DNA of 35,228 bases from Saccoglossus kowalevskii (Eukaryota; Hemichordata; Enteropneusta; Harrimaniidae). The notes under the pieces are model-generated. The model did not search any database. It worked only from the letters and a program-made list of their open reading frames with translations, and was not told the origin of the DNA. A program made the position numbers and the translations under genes. The first letter of the stretch is position 1, and every line of letters starts with the position of its first letter. Shown here one piece after another: positions 22,674 to 32,700 of this stretch. The stretch spans positions 1-35,228 of the forward strand of contig NW_003125412.1 of NCBI RefSeq assembly GCF_000003605.2, read 5' to 3'.

Positions 22674-25600
22674 TTAACTTAAGATGCTGTCACTTTCTGT
22701 AAAAAATTAAAAGTTTGTTAAGAACGCTCTGCAGTCTTATAAATGGGTTTCAAATAGATGACAGTTGCCCACCAAGCCTTGTTAATGTACAACTTGCTCC
22801 CTTGCCACATTTTACACAATAACATTAATTTATTAGTATTTCACTTGAGTAAATCGTGAAGTTGCTCAGTGACCCATAAATTACATTTCCACTAAGTCTC
22901 TATATTATACAGTGTTCTCCCCAAAGCGTTTTAGCGTAGCGGGGCCGCTACTNNNNNNNNNNNNNNNNNNNNNNNNNNNNNNNNNNNNNNNNNNNNNNNN
23001 NNNNNNNNNNNNNNNNNNNNNNNNNNNNNNNNNNNNNNNNNNNNNNNNNNNNNNNNNNNNNNNNNNNNNNNNNNNNNNNNNNNNNNNNNNNNNNNNNNNN
23101 NNNNNNNNNNNNNNNNNNNNNNNNNNNNNNNNNNNNNNNNNNNNNNNNNNNNNNNNNNNNNNNNNNNNNNNNNNNNNNNNNNNNNNNNNNNNNNNNNNNN
23201 NNNNNNNNNNNNNNNNNNNNNNNNNNNNNNNNNNNNNNNNNNNNNNNNNNNNNNNNNNNNNNNNNNNNNNNNNNNNNNNNNNNNNNNNNNNNNNNNNNNN
23301 NNNNNNNNNNNNNNNNNNNNNNNNNNNNNNNNNNNNNNNNNNNNNNNNNNNNNNNNNNNNNNNNNNNNNNNNNNNNNNNNNNNNNNNNNNNNNNNNNNNN
23401 NNNNNNNNNNNNNNNNNNNNNNNNNNNNNNNNNAAAATGTTCATTGTACACATATACAAACAGCATCTGAACAATGAAATATTGGTCATTCAAAAATTAA
23501 TTTAACATGTACCATATTACAATGACATATCACCCTGCATTTACTAATTTACTGACCACAAAGATAATTTGGGCTTGGTACATGTATAACAATGAATTAA
23601 AACATGGCCTAGGTAATGCTGCTATATTTTACCCATAAAATAAATACATGACCATGAAAACATGGCCTAGGTAATGCTGCTATATTTTACCCATAAAATA
23701 AATACATAACCATGAAAACAGTGAAATAAGAAATGTGGAAAGAAGTCAGTATTGGTTAGTTAAAGCCACTATTGCATTATGTCATACTTATATTAACCAT
23801 ACCATATTTGCTATATGAGTAATGCATGAGCTTATGAAAATGAGAGTGGTGTGTCAATGATGAAAATAAGCTACATATACATGTTAATGAGCCAGCACAC
23901 AATGAATGCTATTCTCAGTTTATGTGTGCTTCTATTACAGATGTGCTTCTAATAGAGCAAATACAGTACTTTTGGTCAACAACAACATGATTAGACAGCC
24001 AAACATTTTCAAATCAGGATTAACCTTTCAACAGTTTGCTCAATTTTGATAACTTTTTTAAATTCTATTGATAATGCTTGGAGCAAATTGAAATAATTTT
24101 CTTCCTATCTTGATCAAAATTATTGAAAAAATTTGAAAACAAAATTATATAATTGTGTTTACTGGATTGGACACTTGCAATAAATAAATGTCATAAAAGC
24201 TGACAGAAATTATGCATGATAATTTGGAAGCGTAAATCATGAGAGTGTATGGATGTTAGTAAGCTATTTGTTTAGAATGTGCTTCAGCCATTTACTTGCC
24301 TTAGCTAATGTCTGATGACTACTATGGATGAAGTATGTGTTACTACAACATATCACCTGTTTTGGAAACTGCTGCTTCATGTTTTGCCTGTTTCGCTTTA
24401 TCAGCTTCAAGAATAGACTTCTTGTGGTTTTCTTTCTTTTGAATTGAAGCTAAAAGAAATAACAGATATAATAATCTGAATTACAGGATAGAAAATCAAT
24501 GATTCCAAAAACAAGCAACTTCTTGGCTTATATAGTTCCATTTTGGAAATCTTATTTGCAATGCAGCAGGTCAAACCACTGTATAGGTCCATGCTACTGT
24601 GACGTCAGCGACCTGATTGTCAAAATAGCTCCACTGTCCTACAAGACCATTGTGGTAGCCATGTTGAGCAATTCACACATAAGAATTCATCTTGAAAACT
24701 GCCAGCGCAATTTGATACCAAATATCAAAGCAATTCGAGCTGGTAGTTTTCATGAAGTCCTTGAAAATAGCATTTTTTTTACCAAAAATGACAAAGCATT
24801 CGCCAAAAATAGAAAATTGAAGATGGGATGAAATGAACAAATCTGACGGAGGTCCACCCAATGTACCAGTATATCAAGTATCAAAGCAATTGAGGTGAGC
24901 TCGTTCTGTCACCTATGATGACGGCGGAGCTGAAAAGTCAGTCACTGAATAGCAATAGTTCATCATCTGTTGTGGCAATGTTGTATTTAGACTACATCAG
25001 CTTGCCAGGTCAATAGAGCCCTCAGTAGCGTAATTTTGAATTTGAATGAAAATTATAATGTTAATGATATGCAAATAATATGTAAATTGGCAAAAACTCA
25101 GAGGAGAAAACTGATAGTTGGAGATTCTTGAATAATGTAATAAATGATTGAAAAACTGCTCTCATGAATATTGTTTTGTCTGTGACAAAATTGTAATTGT
25201 CCGGACACACGACAGAATGATAATGGTACTTACAGCTCCTCCTACTGCCATAAAATATTCCTCCAAACAAGGCAGTATACCTTGCAGCCTGTGTAAAGAC
25301 AGAACATTGAAAGTTATATCATATATATTGAAATAACCAGGTAACGTGGAAGAAATACACAAATGGTATCACCAATCTGCCAATATTATCTAGATGTATT
25401 CTTGTGTTTTGCACTTGTTGTACACGTCACATTGGATATGCAACAATTCGGAACAACTCTTTGTGACACCACAAGTGTTGAAATACTATTCAAAAGTATT
25501 ACATGTAACTAATAAAATTAGAACACATAATCATACAAGATAAAGCCGAATCGACCAGTCACTCAGATATGATGAAAATCATTATATATGCCAATATGGT

Positions 25601-26033
25601 TATTGGTTTTATCTGTAAAACAGTGTTACTCGGAATTTAGAACTTGGAAAGTAGCAGGGTCCAGTGGGGTCAGTGATAGGACGTTGGAGTTTCAGCATAG
25701 TTTGGGGGTTGAATTTCAAGCAGTTAAAATAATTATTTAGCAGCGTGATAATCAAGACACTGGCCTATATCGAACTGCGGACTCGGTTGTACACGAAAAG
25801 CGAAAACTGAAATGACCCACATAGCACTGGTAGCACCTAATCATCATGGTCACGTAAACAAAAATAGCAGACTACACTGCAGTGCACAGAGGTGGCATGC
25901 TGCTCCATAGTCTTATCATGTGTTAATTTAAGACAGTCGCGATGACCCGCCATGCTACTTTAAATACACATATTATTCTTAAATAATGTTTTACCTTGAT
26001 GAGAGGCGATACTACTACCGGTGCTGGAGCCAT
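22674..26033 (-). CDS. ATP5ME: ATP synthase subunit e, mitochondrial (ATP5ME), complete
   Basis: Family knowledge: subunit e is a small inner-membrane protein of the Fo sector of mitochondrial ATP synthase. With subunit g it supports enzyme dimers and cristae shape. Seen here: four minus-strand exons, 26033-25995, 25288-25234, 24449-24357 and 22696-22674, which join in frame to 210 nt, or 69 residues, the same length as the human protein. Exon 1 reads MAPAPVVVSPLIK (human start MVPPVQVSPLIK). Exon 2 reads ARYTALFGGIFYGSRRS, the membrane helix with its G-x-x-x-G dimer-type motif. Exon 3 is a charged helix (QKKENHKKSILEADKAKQ). Exon 4 ends ESDSILS (human DDSILK). Split codons T|CT and G|AA keep the frame. 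Introns are 706, 784 and 1660 nt, the last including the N-gap. Intron 2 holds diverged repeat sequence (about 24640-25035). Confidence 0.95.
22953..23433. other. Assembly gap (481 N)
   Basis: It is a run of N within the last intron of ATP5ME. The left edge (TGTTCTCCCCAAAGCGTTTT, then AGCGTAGCGGGGCCGCTACT) is GC-richer than its surroundings and contains a small inverted pair (AGCG/CGCT), which suggests the gap spans a repeat. Reading frames that cross it are meaningless. Confidence 0.99.
23599..23716. repeat. 58-bp tandem duplication
   Basis: The block containing ACATGGCCTAGGTAATGCTG and ending ACCATGAAA is present twice in a row at a 58-bp period, with only one visible mismatch (ACATGACC versus ACATAACC). 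It lies in the ATP5ME last intron just past the gap. The near identity suggests a recent event. Confidence 0.9.
23942..23968 (+). repeat. Terminus of dispersed repeat family B
   Basis: TGTGCTTCTAATAGAGCAAA, then TACAGTA. The same motif or its reverse complement recurs at about 29690-29720, 30208-30320 and 31090-31118. Confidence 0.65.
25661..25722 (+). repeat. Degenerate tRNA-derived sequence (SINE head or tRNA relic)
   Basis: CAGTGGGGTCAGTGATAGGA resembles the D-arm/A-box region of a tRNA. GGGGTTGAATTTC, about 28 nt further on, resembles a B box (GGTTCGAATCC) with losses. The order and spacing suit a tRNA, but the arms no longer pair properly, so I call it a relic. It lies in ATP5ME intron 1. 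Confidence 0.4.
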
Positions 26034-26728
26034 AATTCGCTAGATATAAAAAGCACTCTGGGAAACCCCGTACGCTTTTAGTGCAAACTTTTAAAACTGT
26101 TGTACGACAATTTAAAAAAAGAAACTAACTAACAGTAGTTCTTCTGAGTAAATAAACAATTGCGTTTGTTTTATTACAAAATATATTATACTAAACCTTT
26201 TAATCCAATATGAGAATCGGGTTGTAGAAAATGTCCATCGATCTAGGCGAATGCACACGCTACTATACATAGCTATACTCAGGTCGTCCGACAACCTCTA
26301 TGAACTTCCGGTTTTCTTCCAGTTTTTTGATTTCATGTACAATGTGGAGCAACTACTCATTTTGTGAGAAATTTAGTAGTTGAATTTGTGGCTATTGTTG
26401 TTTTAACGATAACGGGAACCCGTTTCTTCGTTCCCATGTCTTTGTGTGTTGATATTTCCTTCCAGTCTGTGATGTCAAAGGATTCTAAACGAAAGACAGT
26501 TCAAGTCTGAAGGTGTGTGACCGTGCGGTTGATGACCTCTGCTCTACTGAAGAACAGCGCCTTTGAATGATCCCTGCCCATGTGCTGACAATCCAGCTGA
26601 TAACTTGTACTCAGTTGAAACACGAGGACAATGTTATTAGTGAATAACCTTCCGGCACAGCAATGGCCAGAGGTTCCCAGAAGTTTGTAGATCAACCTTT
26701 TTATGTACGTCCATGAACGGTTCTTACA
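26034..26728. promoter_or_regulatory. Head-to-head intergenic region of ATP5ME and GPAT gene
   Basis: The two start codons are 695 bp apart on opposite strands, so both 5' untranslated regions and promoters must lie here unless there are further upstream non-coding exons. No TATA box is obvious. An ETS-type site lies at 26304-26311, about 270 bp from the ATP5ME start. No repeat is evident in it, in contrast to the introns on both sides. The minus-strand open frame at 26501-26740 lies within it and looks like chance. Confidence 0.65.
26304..26311 (-). promoter_or_regulatory. ETS/GABP (NRF-2)-type binding site
   Basis: The minus strand reads ACCGGAAGT in the context AAAACCGGAAGTTCATAG. CCGGAAGT is the consensus for ETS-family factors, including GABP/NRF-2, which drives many nuclear genes for oxidative phosphorylation. 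It points toward ATP5ME and sits near the likely transcription start. Binding is not shown. Confidence 0.5.
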
Positions 26729-26780
26729 ATGGATGACCACCTTCTACTCGTCATTATTGGTCTACTTCTGGTGCCATTGA
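26703..26780 (+). promoter_or_regulatory. Upstream ATGs overlapping the GPAT start
   Basis: Two ATGs precede the chosen start in other frames. One at 26703 opens a 25-codon frame that ends at 26780. One at 26713 opens a 7-codon frame that ends at 26736. Both overlap the main start at 26729. If transcription begins upstream of 26703, they could limit translation. This depends on the unknown transcription start. Confidence 0.35.
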
Positions 26781-29700
26781 TATCACTGTATTCCATGGTC
26801 ATAATTCCGGCAATGTTTGGCCTTGAAATTGGTGTTCGAAGATTATATGTCAAAATATTAGTCCATATATTTGAGGTAAGTTCAGAATAAATATCATTGC
26901 CCAATAAAAAGTTTGGCCAATTTTAATATTATTAAAATATTATTATAAATAATTGTTCAATTTGCATTCAAAAGTTAGCACCACTTGATAAACAGAATTC
27001 TGTCAGTCTATTGCATATGTCTAGGCCTTGATAATGCTGTCAGTATACACTGAAGGTTATAGAGTGATATTCAATCAAACAGGGTTTTGCGGCACAAGCT
27101 GAGTGATGTCAAAACCCTGTATACTTGTAACGGTGCTTGTCATTTGATAACTGGCTTCGAATTACATTTTGGTGTTTTGTTGATCATTTTTCTATCTGTT
27201 CCACCTCTGATACTGTTATTTTCAGTCACTAGTGTGACAACAGTGTGGATTTCATTAGTAAAAAAACCATACCCATCGGTACATGTGAGCACAAGTGGAG
27301 TGTTGTATAGTGAGCCGTATGCAACATACATACGTTCTAGACTAAATTTCATAAATCTTTGATTGAGAATTTCAATTATAATGGGTCTTGATTATTTCTG
27401 TATAACATACTTTATGTATATCATATGCTTATTTTCATTTCAAACATGTACATGTACTAGCATCTATGTGGTCTTTTTTTTGTAGCATTTACATTTAAAG
27501 GGCCTATATAAATGAAATTATATGTATTCCATTCTGGCATGTCTTGTTTCAGTTTGCAAATAATAAAATACATGAAGACACTTTTAAATCATCAACTGTA
27601 AGTACATTTGTAAATAGCTTGTCTGTCATGCACTGTTTTGTATACCAGGGTATGTGTACATGTATGTAATCTTAGAGATGTAAAAATGATGGCATTGGAT
27701 TAAAAGTTATGAAATATTTGAATAAAGATTTCTCTGTCTGCAACAAGATGGTGCTCCTTATGCAATGAATATAAATCACATGTACATGTATGTACATTGT
27801 CAAGTTTCAGGGTCAGTGCAGTCAGGTTATGTGCAATGTTTTATTTTACAATGCACCTTGTAAATTGACTAAGAGTTTGAAACATCATAACATTTAAAAG
27901 ACACCACTGATGGTGCATGCAGTCCGATCTTTTTGCTAGCTGTCAAGCAACTTGTCAAGTCAAAACATAATAAGGCTGACACTTGAAAAATAATTGTGAA
28001 CCCAGTCTTTTCTCTCTAAGCCATGCCTACTGACAAGGTGTTAAGTAAAATGGACACTGTCACAGGTGTCACATGACCTTACTCTCCTAGAAAGAAAAAA
28101 ACGCCACCTAGAAAAAATCAACCTAAATTGTGGGTGGAAAATATTGATTATGAGCTAGAAAACCATGTTGCTGCTCTGTGTAAAATATAGTTCTGGAAAA
28201 ATGAGTGTATGTGTATTAGCACAAATAACAGCAGAAGATATTCAGGAATTTTTTCCAAGAACTGTGACAGGTCCCAAAAGCTCTTGCATTGCGAATCATG
28301 GTCTTAAAAACAGGCCAGATTCAATCCGTGCTTAGCATTTCTTAGCCCCTGCTAAGTGTTCATGCTTGTTTTCTTAGCACAGGCTAAGGTACTGTAGAAT
28401 AATTTATTTTTGCTTGGAATTTATTTTCGCTATTTTCACTGAAGGGATGATTCCGTGAAAATTAAATCCAGCAAATATACTTTTTTTTCCTATATTTCAC
28501 ATTAAACTCATCAAAAATCAGTGAAAATAAATTCCATACAAAAAGCCTTTTCAGTGAAAATTAATAACAGCGAAAATAAAATTTTCCACAGTATTTGATC
28601 TCTTAGCTCGTGCTAAGGAGCTTTGCGTGAATGCTACATGTATCAATGACTGGTATGTAAAAAAAACAATTCTATCATTGATGCAGTCTATGATCTGATC
28701 TGACTAATTCAGACCTACATCTGAATAATTTTTGTGATATTTTTAATGATAAGCTCAAATGTTTGTACCGTATGAAGTAGAAAAACAATATGTTGAACAA
28801 ATGTAAGCTTAACTTTTACAGGTGTTCTAATAACAATTTTGCATTTGAACATTATTGAGATAGAATTAAAAATAAAAATCATTGAATAGCTTATATTAAA
28901 TTTATAACTTCCGCACATTCGTTTCCCATTGATTGATTCCCATTGAAGGAAAATAGGCTATGTAATCTCCATGAATGCAATGAAGTAGAGGATGAGAAAC
29001 ATTACATTTTGTATTGTAATAATTGTCAAATCAGAGAACATAGATCTAGATTCTTTGCAGCCCTGTACATCTATGCCCCAGAGTTTAGCATGGATGAATT
29101 ATTTCTTAATATTATTTCAAGTACTCTGCCTTGACCTATGAAACACAATTTCAATAGACATATTTGTGGTTCACATTTCAATGGTATTGTTCAAGACAAA
29201 TTGGAAACTTTTTTATTCCTGGTGATTCACACATTACCTCGTCTTGAATGTATTGTTTATCCTTTCTTCAAAATTTTAACAGCAACAGTAATGGTAGTAG
29301 CTTAGACTGTTGACAGTCTAGTAGTAGCTATATTCTTAGTGATTTGTGGTCAGATATTGTTAAAAGCAATGCAAACAACCTATTTATTTAGTGGGCATGG
29401 TTTGTGGGTTCACTTTTATTTTTCAGTTTGGCATAGGTAGATGTTTTGACTTGACAATTTGTTCAACAACAGCTTAGCTTCAACAACTTAGACGTTTTGA
29501 ATGATTTGAGCAGTGAGTAGAAATAAAAGTAAGTATTAAATAATACCAACTAGCCCAGTTTGATGAGCCGTCAATCAATACAACAAAGACATACATATGT
29601 AAATGTAGTAATGAGTTCCATGACTGGCAGCTTGTCAGGTAATTACACAATGGCTGACGCTGCTGACACATATCTGTCTTTGTAAATGTGTGTACTACTA

Positions 29701-32700
29701 AAAGAGCAAATATGGTAACAGTACTTTTTTCTTAATATTAATTTTCCCATTTGTAATCTAGGATAATAGAGCAAATATGGTAAATTTAAAGGTACTTTTA
29801 TCTTAAAATTAATTTTGTCCATGTGTAATTCAGGATATTAGAGCAAATATGGTAAATGTAAAGATACTTTCTTCAGGACAAACCTGATTCTTTTGTTCTC
29901 GCTCTCTTCATCCTCTTACAACATGTGCTGTTAGTAATTGTATTATAGACTCTGTCCAGTGCTGTAGCATGGATCTTAATATATCAACTTCTATAGAAGC
30001 TAGTAACTGAAAATGAATTAACAAATCAACTAAGCCAGCCTTACTGGCATTTATTGAATACTGGGTTTCAAGAGACACTTCAATATCTTCTCATCCTATA
30101 ATATAATGCACGTATCTTTATTTAAACATTCTTGCACAACATGTTAAGGCCTTGGTAATTTTCAGAAGACACAATTTAAAAGCCAAAATTGTGGAAAAAC
30201 AAATAAGTTGTATTTGCTCTATTGGAAGTGCATCTTCAATAGAAGTTCACTGACATCAAATATTGCATTTATTATTTACCTTATGTAAGTGTATGTGCTA
30301 CTAAAAAAACAAATACAGTATTTGAGTCTGGGCAATCACCTTCATGGCTTGTATGATTTCTGGCATACGATATACAATGTAATCAATGTAAAATACTGTT
30401 GTGATTTTTACGATGTATAACAAACCACATATTGTGTTTATCCTTGACAGGATTTTTGTGTATTCAACAGTACCGGTAACAGTGGAATTCTAGTGCCAAT
30501 GTGTGTTATAATTAATACTACTTAGTCTACTATATGAAGGCAAAAACAGGAAAACGCGATTTTTTTCATCATTTGAAACATTTTATTTCTTCTTGTCTTT
30601 TTCAGTGGGGAAAGCAGCGGATTGCATTAGCTTCTAAACAAAGTGGTGAAGAGATTGTGACCAGTAATGGTACAGTTGTCACAGCACAGGGTAAGTACAC
30701 TGTTAGCAAATTGGGCCTCCTGCTTACAAGGAGATTGCCTTGGGTACAACTCAGAATCTGTATTTGTTTTTATTGTGGCTTGATGATCCCAAGTGTAAGG
30801 AGACACTTCATTGCATCAAGTGGCTTCCCCAACCACACATAACTTATGGTTCTTTACATTAACATATAAACCATAAAACAAAATTATGATTACCGATAGT
30901 ATGCATCAGTTCATCTTCAAACCTGCATGAATTTTATGGAGCAACTACTATTGCCATAATGACACAGCATTGAGATACTACTCTGTCAACTGTGTAAGTA
31001 CTTCACATAATATTCCATATATGTCGTTGCCATGAAATGTTTGACCAGAAGACTGGTGTTTAGGTTAACGCATCCTATTATAGCTTCTATACTGTATTTG
31101 CTCTATTAGAAATGCAACTTGTATAGAGGCACAGGTCAGCCAAATAAATAGTGTTTTGGTAGGATTGTAAGTACAGCAATCTGTCACAGCCATTCATGAT
31201 TAACTGGTAAAAGTAGTACCGTAAAATTCCTAATTGAGGCCGCGGCTTAAATTAAAATTAATTTTTTCAATGGACGAATTCAGATGCGTGAAGTTTTGGT
31301 GCGAGCATTCACTTCGGTAACAGTGGAAAATTTTTTCAGAAAACAAAGGCCAGAAGGGATAATGAGATGCACAACACTCGTTTGCAACTTTGTTGCAATT
31401 CTAAGCGCACTTTCGGATTTTTACACACAGACAAACTTGTACACAAAAGATAATATCTACAAATAGATTTGTATGCATTTGCAGATTTAGGTACTGCAAT
31501 CTCTTGAATAGATGTCACTCTAATTCGTTTGCACCGGTATAGGTCACAACTGAGAGACAGTCATCTGACACAGTCGATGGAGTTTCGACTACTGGCATGT
31601 TTGACTTCCGGCAGAGTGACTGTCCATGTTTAATTTAGACATCAGGGACAGTCAATAAAAAAAAATGTTCACATGATAACAAAAAAATACTTAATGTATA
31701 TTTAATGTAATATGTATTTATTTTCTTAATTTTTTTTGATAACAAAAAGTATATTCTAAAAGAAGTAAAAACAAATGCATTCCTAGAAACGCTGGATTGT
31801 GCCCATGTGTCTTAATTACTATAGCTCATTTAAATATGTTAATAATAGTTCAGCAACTTCATGGGGAATGCGACATGGAAGAGATTTACCGTTGTTGTAG
31901 TGCGATCGTTTGGCTTTGATTTTGATGGGAAATGATTTTTTTTTAAATCAAGAAATTAGTTGTTTTTCGAAAGATAACCTGAGCATCGAAGAAGAATTTA
32001 ACACTTTTGACGATAATAACATCTCATTGTCGAAACGCAGTTTACCCATTCACACTACTCAAAATAAACACTGTACTCTTGAATAAGCGTCAATGACTAC
32101 GGAAAACCTAAATTAGACTCTAAGTTAGGCGTCAGAAAAGATTGAAATGTTCGAAAAATTATGCCTTAATTTAAAATTAACTGGTATATTTTTTTCTGAA
32201 ATATGTGGTGGTTGTTTGGTTTGTGAAAGTTTGGGGTGCGGCTTATATTGCAGACTTTTTCAACAACCTGCAGCTGCAGCCTCAAATATGATTTTTTTAC
32301 GGTAGTTATTGTACCCAATAGTGCTTGTGAAAAGTTAACCCACTAAATGACTTACCTCACCTCAGACGTATGTCAATTTTAAATGAAATTGGTGCATAGT
32401 ACGTCAATTATTGAACACCTCTGTACTGTAAATAATAGTACATGTATTTGAAATAAATATTGATGCATGTGTAGTGTACTGTCTCATACAAACCAATTTC
32501 AGAACTGGCTGACTTGTATAATAAGATCTGATATGTATGTACCGGGTATCCTAGTGAGCAACTTGTTGCATTCCATCTCAAATCATGTGATGAATTGGTT
32601 GGTTTAAAGCAAGGGTGTTGCTGCTCATACAATTTATTTTACATAGTGAGGAGAAAGTTGTACTTCCAACTTGGATTATGTGAAAACAGCTTTGTTGCTT

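Noticed and set aside
22905-23505. Long open frames on both strands
   Set aside because: They are created by the run of N.
27087-27362. 91-codon frame with a hydrophobic segment in GPAT intron 1
   Set aside because: It opens on a non-ATG codon, has no splice signals at useful places and no similarity to the GPAT N-terminus or to any family I know.
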